A stretch of DNA of 5,418 bases from contig CAMPJM010000315.1 in the NCBI GenBank assembly GCA_946886805.1, forward strand, positions 1 through 5,418, in the 5' to 3' direction. Position numbers and translations under genes: made by a program. Origin of the DNA: an uncultured Flammeovirgaceae bacterium. GTDB taxonomy: Bacteria; Bacteroidota; Bacteroidia; Cytophagales; Cyclobacteriaceae. The notes under the pieces were generated by a model that saw nothing but the letters and a program-made list of their open reading frames with translations, was not told the DNA's origin and did not search any database. Positions within the stretch are counted from its first letter, which is position 1. The number at the start of each line of letters is the position of its first letter. Positions 1 through 5,418 of the stretch are shown here, piece after piece.

Positions 1-4
1 TCAA

Positions 5-679
5 ATGAAAAAAGATGTATTGGAAGTTGAAGGAATTATTTATGGATTTGGCGCTACAAACCTATTAACGGATGTATATCTAAAGTGTGAGATGGGAGAA
101 ATATTGGGAATTCTTGGTAGAAACGGAAGTGGAAAATCGAGCCTTCTTAAAATAATATTTGGAACATTAGGAGCTGAAAATAAGATGATAAGAATTAATA
201 AAACCATCTTGAACCGACCTTTTGTGAAAAAACCGACCATCAGTTATTTGCCACAAAATGGTTTTTTACCGAAATCATTATCGCTAAGAAAAATAATTTC
301 CAGATTCATTTCAAGTTCCATTAAAAGAGAACGAATATGTGAAGATCCTTTCGTTGCAAAACATCTGGATAAAAATATCAGCAAATTATCTGGTGGCGAA
401 TCAAGGTATTTTCAAATTTTATTGCTCCTGAATTTAGAATCTTCTTTTGTGTTATTAGATGAACCTTTTTCTGCAATAGAACCGCTCTATAAAGAGGGCA
501 TCAAAAATTTAATCAGAGAGCATAGAAATGAAAAGGGTTTTATTATTACCGATCATGATTACCAAAACGTAATAGATCTATGCGACGACATAAAATTAAT
601 TGTCAATGGAGCGTGTAAGCATATAAAAGAAATAAAAGAGCTGGAGCTATATGGATATGTTCCCGAAGGAACATTTTAA
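5..679 (+). CDS. ABC transporter ATP-binding protein
   Basis: This is a 224-residue ATP-binding subunit of an ABC transporter, a cytoplasmic ATPase that would power a membrane permease. The nucleotide-binding motifs occur in the expected order: Walker A GRNGSGKS at residues 38-45, Q-loop glutamine in YLPQ (Q84), signature LSGGE at 128-132, Walker B FVLLDE at 148-153 and switch histidine in TDHD (H184). An aromatic residue around Y13/F15 could serve as the A-loop. The segment between Q-loop and signature is short, and the whole protein is near the minimal single-domain length (about 220-240 aa), with no fused membrane segment. The ATG at position 5 is the first possible start in the window; upstream sequence is cut off, so a longer N-terminus or an operon partner cannot be excluded. 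No permease gene is visible on the right, where the next gene is convergent. The substrate cannot be inferred. The ATPase assignment is secure, the transport role is inferred. Confidence 0.93.
   Translation: MKKDVLEVEGIIYGFGATNLLTDVYLKCEMGEILGILGRNGSGKSSLLKIIFGTLGAENKMIRINKTILNRPFVKKPTISYLPQNGFLPKSLSLRKIISRFISSSIKRERICEDPFVAKHLDKNISKLSGGESRYFQILLLLNLESSFVLLDEPFSAIEPLYKEGIKNLIREHRNEKGFIITDHDYQNVIDLCDDIKLIVNGACKHIKEIKELELYGYVPEGTF
657..677 (+). terminator. Possible weak terminator hairpin at the end of the ABC gene
   Basis: ATGTTCC (657-663) and GGAACAT (668-674) form a perfect 7-bp stem around a CGAA tetraloop, followed by three T residues that run into the TAA stop codon (677-679). It overlaps the last codons of the ABC ATPase and sits just before the convergent PAP2 gene. 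The short T-run makes it a weak candidate. It could also be a chance structure in coding sequence. Confidence 0.35.
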
Positions 680-709
680 AAGCCAGCTCCCTGATTTCAC
701 TTTTACTAC

Positions 710-1591
710 CTAATCAAACTTATAAGTCATAGACAGCCCATGTACATCACCGGAAAAAGGCATAAATGAGAAATTGCTTTTTCTCTCTTTTTTGTGAAAA
801 TGGGGTACTAGGATTCCAGTCAAAGTTCCCAGAGCCACTCCGGCTATAAGATCACTCGGAAAATGCTTTCCTGCCTTATATCTTAAAATAGCATTTCCGG
901 CTGTCGCAGTTGCTGCTAAACCATACAATATATATTTAAAATTTGATTCAGGATGGTAATCTGAATAAACTTTCGCTATAAAAAAGCCAGCAGTGGCCGT
1001 AACCGAGGGATGGCCTCCGATAAATGAACTTTTCGCATAGCCTCTTTTCCGCTCTTTCATGGGAGCATTGGGATTATAAACCAATGGCCTGTACCGGTCT
1101 ATGTTTCCCGCAGTCATTCCATAAGCAGTTCCCGTTATCGACATGGCCTCTAGAAACAAAAAGCTTATCTTAAAAAAGTCTTTTCGCATGTCATTATCAA
1201 TTAATGAAACCAGGAAAGGTATTGGCAGTGCTCCGTACATAAAATAATCGCTGGTTTTGTTTGCACTGGCAGAAAATTGATCCGCTGCACTTCTGTCAAA
1301 CGAGTTTATATCATCTTGATCTAAACTAAGTACTTTGGCTTCACTAGTGCCATCTTTTTCACTGATCAAATAAAAGCCATAGCCTGATAAGCCAGCTCCA
1401 ACTACCGTTAAAGGGATATCTATAGCTGGTTTTAGTTTATAAGGCGAAGATGTTCGGGAATCAGGCTGTTGGGAAGAATCTAGCTGTACTGAATTATACC
1501 GGTTTGCAATGTTTTGAGTGGTATCAATTTGACAAATGCTTGCTTGGCTTAATATCAAAAATGCAGTAAAAAAAGAAAAAAGATATTTCAT
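710..1591 (-). CDS. PAP2-superfamily (phosphatidic acid phosphatase type 2) protein
   Basis: This 293-residue exported protein has a C-terminal PAP2 domain. Family members hydrolyse phosphate monoesters or pyrophosphates of lipids, or act as vanadium-type haloperoxidases. Residues 1-20 form a signal peptide (MKYLFSFF..., hydrophobic to about residue 15). A polar linker follows, then hydrophobic segments near 57-76, 118-131, 142-160, 220-235 and 248-263. The domain motifs are YRP at 167-169 (phosphate-binding R168), IGGHPS at 191-196 (H194, matching the PSGH histidine) and R237-x5-H243-x3-D247, an intact third motif with the nucleophilic histidine and its aspartate. Two positions differ from consensus: the first-motif lysine is replaced by A161, and PSGH reads IGGH. 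Activity or substrate range may therefore be altered. The gene converges on the ABC gene. Upstream on the minus strand TAACTTTT (1610-1617) is a 7-of-8 match to the Bacteroidota -7 box, but no -33 box is clear. Family is secure, exact enzyme activity unknown. Confidence 0.88.
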   Translation of the reverse strand: MKYLFSFFTAFLILSQASICQIDTTQNIANRYNSVQLDSSQQPDSRTSSPYKLKPAIDIPLTVVGAGLSGYGFYLISEKDGTSEAKVLSLDQDDINSFDRSAADQFSASANKTSDYFMYGALPIPFLVSLIDNDMRKDFFKISFLFLEAMSITGTAYGMTAGNIDRYRPLVYNPNAPMKERKRGYAKSSFIGGHPSVTATAGFFIAKVYSDYHPESNFKYILYGLAATATAGNAILRYKAGKHFPSDLIAGVALGTLTGILVPHFHKKERKSNFSFMPFSGDVHGLSMTYKFD

Positions 1592-1694
1592 TCGAAAAAG
1601 TTTAAAAGTAAAAGTTATAATACCTTGATTAAAAAGTTGTCATATAAACAGTTGAAACTGACATTTTGTTAATTATAAATTTTGGGACAGCAAT

Positions 1695-1739
1695 AAAAAT
1701 CCTGTTTATCCCACAATCCCACGAATCCAGATTCAGACA
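1695..1739. repeat. Composite repeat copy 1, 45-bp block
   Basis: By hand alignment this 45-bp block matches 1972-2016 at 42 positions. The shared core is the 20 bases CAATCCCACGAATCCAGATT within it, and the three differences cluster in the first half. The block offset is 277 bp. It is followed 58 bp later by the second conserved block of the same copy. I recall similar strings in intergenic DNA of Bacteroidota genomes, but that is memory and not verified. Confidence 0.85.
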
Positions 1740-1797
1740 GAAGTACCGAGGCAAGTTTACTAAATGCACTACTGGAATTCCGGCTACTAATTGAAGC

Positions 1798-1866
1798 CCG
1801 ACCGATGTACTATAAAAGAAGAAGTATATTTTAATCATTCTGGCAATCTCAGAGATGAGCGGTCGG
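1798..1866. repeat. Composite repeat copy 1, 69-bp inverted-repeat block
   Basis: The 69-bp block begins with CCGACCG (1798-1804) and ends with its exact reverse complement CGGTCGG (1860-1866), so it could fold as a long stem-loop. It aligns without gaps to 2103-2171, with about 59 of 69 bases identical by hand count. Most differences are transitions. Keeping the length and the complementary ends while the middle varies suggests a structured element. Confidence 0.82.
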
Positions 1867-1971
1867 ACGGGTGAGGAGTTAATTGAAGCTCGAAATCGTG
1901 GTTTTGTCTCCTCAGAGTCCTCTGAAAAAAAGAGAGATCTGAGGGGGCAGTAATTTTTTGCAGTTAGCGAG

Positions 1972-2016
1972 AAAAATCCCGTTTATCCTTCAATCCCACG
2001 AATCCAGATTCAGACA
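1972..2016. repeat. Composite repeat copy 2, 45-bp block
   Basis: This is the second copy of the block at 1695-1739 (42 of 45 identical). It lies just inside AGTTAGCG (1962-1969), whose exact reverse complement CGCTAACT is at 2204-2211. The second copy may therefore be bounded by 8-bp inverted repeats spanning 1962-2211. No such bounding pair is evident around copy 1. Confidence 0.85.
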
Positions 2017-2045
2017 AAAATACTGGTATAAAGTCGCCAATAATA

Positions 2046-2069
2046 AAGGTCTGTGAGGACACAGACCTT
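2046..2069. repeat. 10-bp perfect hairpin inside repeat copy 2
   Basis: AAGGTCTGTG (2046-2055) pairs perfectly with CACAGACCTT (2060-2069) around an AGGA loop. It falls in the part of copy 2 that is 28 bp longer than copy 1, so it looks like an addition or a loss between the two. GGTCTGTGTCC at 2192-2202 is the exact reverse complement of 2057-2067, so the right arm has two alternative pairing partners. No T-tract follows on either strand, so it is not a standard terminator. Confidence 0.75.
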
Positions 2070-2102
2070 GGCGGCGGTAGTGAATCGAAGCTTCCCTAAT
2101 TC

Positions 2103-2171
2103 CCGACCGCTGTATTATAAAAAAAGCGGTATATTTTAATTATTCCGGCAATCTCAGAAACGAGCGGTTGG
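2103..2171. repeat. Composite repeat copy 2, 69-bp inverted-repeat block
   Basis: This matches 1798-1866 without gaps. The ends CCGACCGCT (2103-2111) and AGCGGTTGG (2163-2171) are complementary over nine positions with one G-T wobble. A second, internal pairing of ACCGC (2106-2110) with GCGGT (2126-2130) exists only in this copy. Confidence 0.82.
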
Positions 2172-2223
2172 ACGAATAAATAGTTAATAGTGGTCTGTGT
2201 CCCCGCTAACTAGCATACTGCTT

Positions 2224-2259
2224 TAGCAAAAAAAATCCCGATATCTCTATCGGGATTTT
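2224..2259 (-). terminator. Intrinsic terminator of the collagen-like lipoprotein gene
   Basis: AAAATCCCGAT (2232-2242) and ATCGGGATTTT (2249-2259) form a perfect 11-bp stem with a 6-nt loop. On the minus strand the stem is followed by a run of T residues (the A-run 2228-2235 on the plus strand). It starts only a few bases beyond the TAA stop of the minus-strand gene ending at 2264, which fits a rho-independent terminator for that gene. Confidence 0.92.
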
Positions 2260-2263
2260 CATA

Positions 2264-2833
2264 TTAGAATCTTTTGCCTGGTTTATACCCCTCAGGCAGA
2301 GGAATATCCGGTAGATTATAAGCTTCTTTTACAGCATTATAGTCGTTGTAATCCACAGTATTTAATTGTCTGCCATTAGAAATCTCTTGTGCTGGTATAA
2401 TTACGATCCTTACCCAACCTTCTGTATAAAGAGGTCCTAAATTTTCCAATGCGAAATCAGCATCTAAAAAAATAGAAACAAAATTTTGAGTAAAATCATA
2501 GTTATACTGAAGCAATCCAAATTCCATCATTATGGATTGGGGCATAAGCCTCCAGATATCACCCAATTCCTCTGTATTGTCCCATAGTAAATAAACTAAA
2601 ACCATATCTTCAGGGTATATCGGGAAGTCTTCAGGATATAAAATTTTTTCGTAATAATCGTTTTCTGGATTAAAGACAAAATCGTACTCAAAAAAATAAG
2701 CAGTCTCTCCATCCGCTCCATCCTGCCCCGGAGGGCCTTGTGGACCTTCTATTCCTCGCGGCCCCGGATCACCATCACGGCCGCAAGCTGTCGCAACAAC
2801 TAAAATAAATAGAAAATAATATAGCTTTTTCAT
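2264..2833 (-). CDS. Collagen-like repeat lipoprotein
   Basis: This is a 189-residue predicted lipoprotein. Residues 1-16 form a signal peptide ending in the lipobox ATAC, with C17 as the lipidated cysteine. Directly after it come nine uninterrupted Gly-X-Y triplets (residues 18-44: GRD GDP GPR GIE GPQ GPP GQD GAD GET), a short collagen-like stalk. The remaining 145 residues are rich in acidic and aromatic residues, with alternating hydrophobic strands (for example MVLVYLLW, FVSIFLDADF, WVRIVIIPAQEI) that suggest a beta-rich globular domain; I do not recognise it. The collagen tract (about 2702-2782) is visibly more GC-rich than the rest. Proteins of this design are common in Bacteroidota, but their role is mostly unknown. 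Acidic residues right after the cysteine could favour surface display, which is only a suggestion. The gene is single, divergent from holA and closed by its own terminator. No Shine-Dalgarno sequence precedes the ATG, as is usual in this phylum. Confidence 0.88.
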   Translation of the reverse strand: MKKLYYFLFILVVATACGRDGDPGPRGIEGPQGPPGQDGADGETAYFFEYDFVFNPENDYYEKILYPEDFPIYPEDMVLVYLLWDNTEELGDIWRLMPQSIMMEFGLLQYNYDFTQNFVSIFLDADFALENLGPLYTEGWVRIVIIPAQEISNGRQLNTVDYNDYNAVKEAYNLPDIPLPEGYKPGKRF

Positions 2834-2862
2834 CTTTGATAGGTTTGTTTATGGAGGTATAC

Positions 2863-2870
2863 CAAAAATA
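2863..2870 (-). promoter_or_regulatory. Candidate -7 promoter box for the lipoprotein gene
   Basis: On the minus strand the sequence reads TATTTTTG, an exact match to the Bacteroidota -7 consensus TAnnTTTG, about 30 bp upstream of the ATG at 2833. That spacing would give a short leader. A clear TTG at the -33 position is not seen, so this rests on the -7 box and position only. Confidence 0.45.
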
Positions 2871-2900
2871 GTTCCATAATTGAAGGAACCGTATAAATTA

Positions 2901-2926
2901 AAATATATTTTTCGAAAAATATATTT
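2901..2926. repeat. Perfect 26-bp palindrome between divergent genes
   Basis: AAATATATTTTTC (2901-2913) is followed immediately by its exact reverse complement GAAAAATATATTT (2914-2926), with TTCGAA at the centre. It lies between the lipoprotein and holA promoter candidates and overlaps the expected -33 region of holA. It could be an operator for a dimeric regulator or a DNA-structural element. Its AT-richness makes chance more likely than for a mixed sequence, though 13 matched pairs in a row is still uncommon. Confidence 0.7.
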
Positions 2927-2931
2927 ACCCT

Positions 2932-2939
2932 TATCTTCG
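2932..2939 (+). promoter_or_regulatory. Candidate -7 promoter box for holA
   Basis: TATCTTCG differs by one base from the Bacteroidota -7 consensus TAnnTTTG and stands 16 bp before the holA ATG. TTC at 2911-2913 could be a degenerate -33 element at a spacing of 18 bp. The resulting leader would be only about ten bases, which is common for housekeeping genes in this phylum. Confidence 0.5.
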
Positions 2940-2955
2940 CCACAAAGTAAAAACT

Positions 2956-3978
2956 ATGGCTGTTACTGCAGAAAGCATTCTTGCTGAATTAAAACAAAAT
3001 AAATATGCGCCTGTGTATTTTCTCCAGGGAGAAGAACCTTATTATATAGATCTCATTTCAGATTATATAGAAGCTAATGCTTTGCAAGAAAGCGAAAAGG
3101 GGTTTAACCAGGTAGTGATGTATGGCAAAGACGCTGAAATCAATAAAGTGCTCACCAATGCCCGCAGATATCCAATGATGGCAGATCGGCAGGTAGTTTT
3201 GGTAAAAGAGGCCCAGGAAATACCCGATTTGAATAAGGAAGACGGCCAGAAATTATTAGAATCTTATCTGAAAAATCCTTTGCCTTCAACAATTCTGGTG
3301 TTTTCGCACAAATACAAAACCCTCGATGGAAGAAAGTCCCTTGCAAAAACAGTAAAAGACAAGGCAGTGCTGCTCACCACAAAAAAGCTATATGATAATG
3401 CTATTCCTGATTGGATTGTTAATTATGTAAAAAGTAAAGGTTTTGGAATAGATATTAAGGCAACACAGATGCTAACAGATTTTATTGGCAACAATCTTAG
3501 CAGCCTGACCAACGAAATCAACAAGATATTAATCAATTTCAAAGAAAAAACCACCATAGACGCTGGTATTGTGCAGAAGTTTGTGGGCATAAGCAAAGAA
3601 TACAATGTTTTTGAACTGCAAAGAGCCTTAGGTACCAGAGATGTAGTAAAAGCAAACCAAATAGTAAATTATTTTGAAGCTAATCCTAAGAATAATCCTA
3701 TCATTCCTGTCATTGCTTTAATGTTCTCGTTCTACAGTAAATTGCTAATGGTACATCATGCGAAAGATAAATCTGAGCGGGCTTTGGCTTCCACATTGAG
3801 CCTAAATCCGTATTTTATTAAAGAATATATAATAGCCGCGCGCAATTACCCAGTGCATAAGGTAATTGATAATATCCATCATATCAAAAAGGCCGATCTG
3901 CAATCAAAAGGCGTGGACAGCGCAAGTATGGCAGAAGGTCAAATCCTTAGGGAGCTTGTATTTAAATTGATGCATTAA
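2956..3978 (+). CDS. holA: DNA polymerase III subunit delta (clamp loader)
   Basis: This 340-residue protein is the delta subunit of the DNA polymerase III clamp-loader complex. Delta opens the beta sliding clamp so that it can be loaded on primed DNA. The length matches the family (about 330-350 aa). Recognisable family segments are the N-terminal PVYFLQGEEPYYIDLISDYI (residues 19-38), which opens the AAA+-like domain without a functional P-loop, and the ARRYPMMADRQVVLVKEAQ stretch (69-87), which leads into the strand where delta contacts the clamp. Around 150-210 comes the lid domain, with FIGNNLSSLTNEINKI. The helical C-terminal collar domain includes FYSKLLMVHHAKD near 258-270. The ATG at 2956 gives the expected N-terminus directly in front of the family's first conserved helix, preceded by an A-rich leader and a near-consensus promoter box. 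It is transcribed away from the lipoprotein gene and followed by a long gene-free stretch, so it is probably monocistronic. Confidence 0.95.
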   Translation: MAVTAESILAELKQNKYAPVYFLQGEEPYYIDLISDYIEANALQESEKGFNQVVMYGKDAEINKVLTNARRYPMMADRQVVLVKEAQEIPDLNKEDGQKLLESYLKNPLPSTILVFSHKYKTLDGRKSLAKTVKDKAVLLTTKKLYDNAIPDWIVNYVKSKGFGIDIKATQMLTDFIGNNLSSLTNEINKILINFKEKTTIDAGIVQKFVGISKEYNVFELQRALGTRDVVKANQIVNYFEANPKNNPIIPVIALMFSFYSKLLMVHHAKDKSERALASTLSLNPYFIKEYIIAARNYPVHKVIDNIHHIKKADLQSKGVDSASMAEGQILRELVFKLMH

Positions 3979-4465
3979 AACTAAGAAAATGTTGATTTCG
4001 TTGCGTTGTAATGCTTGATGTCCGAGTCAAATAAAGGTTGTTCAACAATATTTCAATTTTACTTGGTTTGAATGCGTACTGCCAACTTCTTTAATCTCTG
4101 AGACTTAAATTTAAAACTGGCCTGTTTTTTTTAAGCCGAGCTGCATTCTTTCATCAGCATCCCAAAATTAACCTTTGAAATATTACAATATTCCCATAAA
4201 ATTTTAGTTACCTTTACGTAATGTTTTGCGATTTTTTTAATAATATACTCGTTGTCTGAAAACAATGTCAGAAGAATAACAATTATTTGAAATTGACCAA
4301 TCTATCCCTCTCACTTTAGGAGAGGGTCAGGGTGAGGTTAAAAAAAGCTAATTTCAAATAATTTTTCTGTAAAATGTAATTCCATACAATGGTTAAAATT
4401 ATCACGTAAATACATCCTTTTAAGATATCCAAATCGAGGTCATTTAATAACTGAAATCAATAGGT
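3979..4465. other. Gene-free region between holA and the TPR gene
   Basis: This 487-bp AT-rich stretch has stops in all plus-strand frames I read and no recognisable remnant of a gene. I find no strong terminator after holA; GCATTA (3972-3977) and TAATGC (4009-4014) could pair but enclose 31 bases and lack a T-run. The one clear structure is the nested inverted repeat at 4281-4363. TACCTTTA at 4209-4216 resembles a -7 box by 7 of 8 bases but lies 250 bp from the next start and has no -33 partner. I see no RNA gene that I can name. Confidence 0.6.
4281..4363. repeat. Nested inverted-repeat (hairpin) element
   Basis: The outer arms AATTATTTGAAATT (4281-4294) and AATTTCAAATAATT (4350-4363) are perfect 14-bp reverse complements. 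Inside lies a second stem, CCCTCTC (4306-4312) with GAGAGGG (4320-4326) around a 7-nt loop, followed by TCAGGGTGAGG. The GC-rich core contrasts with the AT-rich flanks. I recall similar CCCTCTCC...GGAGAGGG...GTGAGG strings as dispersed intergenic repeats in Bacteroidota, but have not checked this. On the plus strand a purine-rich A-run follows the inner stem, so it is not a standard terminator. Confidence 0.75.
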
Positions 4466-5418
4466 GTGAAAAAACTGTTTTTATTTTTTGTTGCCATTTT
4501 AACATATCATTCTCTTTTCTCCCAAAATACTATTAACCAGGATAATCCTGATCAATTATTTCTTACCGGTGTTGAACTGCTGGACAAAGAGAAATATGGG
4601 GCGGCAAGGCATTCATTTGAGCGATATCTGGAAGAGAATAACCATGATGATAATAAAGCTATCGAAGCCTCCTATTACATTGCCTACAGCGCTCTTCGGC
4701 TCTATCATGCCGATGGTGAAAAACTAGTAGAAAATTTCATCCATAATAATGAGGGGCATCCAAAAGCCTTGCAAGCGTATTATGAAATGGGTAATTTTTA
4801 CTTCAGGGAGAAAAATTATACAAAAGCGATAAAATATCTTGAAAAAGTAAACCTTGGCGCTTTGTCAAAGACGCAAAAGATAGAAACGCAGTTTAAAATA
4901 GCATACTCTCATTTTACCAGAAAGGATTTTGCGAAAGCTTTAGAGCAGTTTAACCAAATAAAAGCTTCGGAGAACAGGTATACTTATGCAGCAAGTTACT
5001 ATGCCGGGTTTATCGAATACAGAAACGGAGAATACGCTGCGGCCTTAACAGATTTGAAAAGGGCCGAAGGAAATGAATCTTATGCAGCAGTTGTGCCTTA
5101 CATGATTACCAATGTTTATTACAAACAAAAGGACTATGATGGCATGCTTCAATATGCGGAGAGTGCAGTAAAGCGACCAAACCTTCAAAATGAAGATGAG
5201 ATTTATTTATTGATAGCAGAAGCTTACTACATGAAGGAAAACTATGCAGAAGCTGCTAAAAACTTCGAGGATTACCTTGCTAACAAAAAAGGAAAACCTG
5301 ACGCTGATGTTCTTTTTCGAATTGGTTATTCCCAATATATGAGTGGTAATAATGAAAATGCTATTGACAATTTTAAGGTTGTAGCAGCCTCAGGAGATAC
5401 ACTTGGCCAGTTTGCCTC
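4466..5418 (+). CDS. Secreted tetratricopeptide-repeat protein (3' end outside window)
   Basis: An open frame of 317 complete codons runs off the right edge without a stop. It begins with a signal peptide (M/VKKLFLFFVAILTYHSLFSQ, likely cleaved near residue 19/20). It is followed by about seven helix-turn-helix TPR-like units, starting near residues 28, 95, 129, 165, 196, 228 and 262, with the usual small/aromatic pattern (for example GNFYFREKNYTKAIKYLEKV and IAEAYYMKENYAEAAKNFE). TPR arrays are protein-binding scaffolds, and the signal peptide places this one in the periplasm or on the outer membrane. The start is inferred to be GTG at 4466: a TAA lies in the same frame at 4448, no ATG follows until the array itself (around residue 110), and only this start yields a complete signal peptide. 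Similar Bacteroidota proteins can be near 1000 residues, so most of the gene may lie outside. The binding partner is unknown. Confidence 0.85.
   Translation, partial: MKKLFLFFVAILTYHSLFSQNTINQDNPDQLFLTGVELLDKEKYGAARHSFERYLEENNHDDNKAIEASYYIAYSALRLYHADGEKLVENFIHNNEGHPKALQAYYEMGNFYFREKNYTKAIKYLEKVNLGALSKTQKIETQFKIAYSHFTRKDFAKALEQFNQIKASENRYTYAASYYAGFIEYRNGEYAAALTDLKRAEGNESYAAVVPYMITNVYYKQKDYDGMLQYAESAVKRPNLQNEDEIYLLIAEAYYMKENYAEAAKNFEDYLANKKGKPDADVLFRIGYSQYMSGNNENAIDNFKVVAASGDTLGQFA

Larger units (their letters stand above)
1592..2263. other. Gene-free region with duplicated structured repeats
   Basis: This 672-bp stretch between two minus-strand genes has no credible coding region. It holds a possible weak promoter for the PAP2 gene at its left end, two copies of a composite repeat, a 10-bp perfect hairpin, a second possible hairpin (CCTCAGA 1910-1916 with TCTGAGG 1938-1944) and a terminator at its right end. 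A minus-strand open frame of 69 codons (1629-1838) lies across the first repeat copy. In the second copy the aligned frame is broken by stop codons, which argues against coding. Read on the minus strand, each unit runs from the 69-bp inverted-repeat block to the 45-bp block. Confidence 0.75.

Noticed and set aside
40..240. Minus-strand open frame inside the ABC gene
   Set aside because: It is antisense to conserved Walker A coding sequence and shows no domain; it is a shadow of the real gene.
1629..1838. A 69-codon minus-strand open frame
   Set aside because: It lies across repeat copy 1, has no recognisable domain, and the aligned frame in copy 2 is broken by stop codons, so it is most likely a chance frame in a non-coding repeat.
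1695..2171. CRISPR-like array
   Set aside because: Only two diverged copies with long, unequal spacing exist; there are no regular short spacers and no cas genes.
1962..2211. GTTAGCG/CGCTAAC pair as an integron attC-like site
   Set aside because: attC sites have the AAC-ending core first and the GTT-starting core last, and follow RYYYAAC/GTTRRRY. Here the order is opposite and the bases do not fit.
2871..2889. GTTCC/GGAAC inverted repeat upstream of the lipoprotein gene
   Set aside because: The arms are only 5 bp with a 9-base loop, which is easily found by chance.
3152..3605. Two minus-strand open frames inside holA
   Set aside because: Both are antisense to well-conserved holA sequence and have no features of real proteins.
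4209..4216. TACCTTTA as the promoter of the TPR gene
   Set aside because: It is a 7-of-8 match to the -7 box but has no -33 partner at proper spacing and lies about 250 bp from the start codon.

Overview
The window looks like a chromosomal segment of a low-GC Bacteroidota bacterium, probably of the Cytophagia/Flavobacteriia type. Three things point there: AT-rich intergenic DNA without Shine-Dalgarno sequences before the starts; promoter-like boxes matching the Bacteroidota -7 consensus TAnnTTTG; and a typical gene set of a collagen-like lipoprotein, a secreted PAP2 phosphatase and a large secreted TPR protein next to holA. The genus cannot be fixed from the sequence alone.

Layout. (1) At 5-679 (+) lies a compact ABC ATPase with all nucleotide-binding motifs. 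It converges, with a 30-bp gap, on (2) a minus-strand PAP2-family membrane/envelope protein at 710-1591. (3) Positions 1592-2263 hold no credible gene. They carry two diverged copies of a composite repeat (conserved blocks at 1695-1739/1972-2016 and 1798-1866/2103-2171), several hairpins, and a strong minus-strand terminator at 2224-2259. (4) That terminator serves a collagen-like lipoprotein at 2264-2833 (-). (5) A 122-bp divergent intergenic region contains candidate promoters for both sides and a perfect 26-bp palindrome. (6) holA, the DNA polymerase III delta subunit, is at 2956-3978 (+). (7) A 487-bp gene-free stretch carries a nested hairpin element at 4281-4363. (8) A secreted TPR protein with a GTG start begins at 4466 (+) and runs off the right edge.

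The genes do not form one pathway. holA is housekeeping (clamp loader). The PAP2 protein, lipoprotein and TPR protein are all predicted to be exported to the envelope. The ABC ATPase has no visible permease partner here; one may lie to the left of the window. I see no convincing new multi-gene system. The points most worth a second look are the non-coding structures (the repeat pair, the palindrome and the nested hairpin), the altered PAP2 motifs and the short collagen-like tract.
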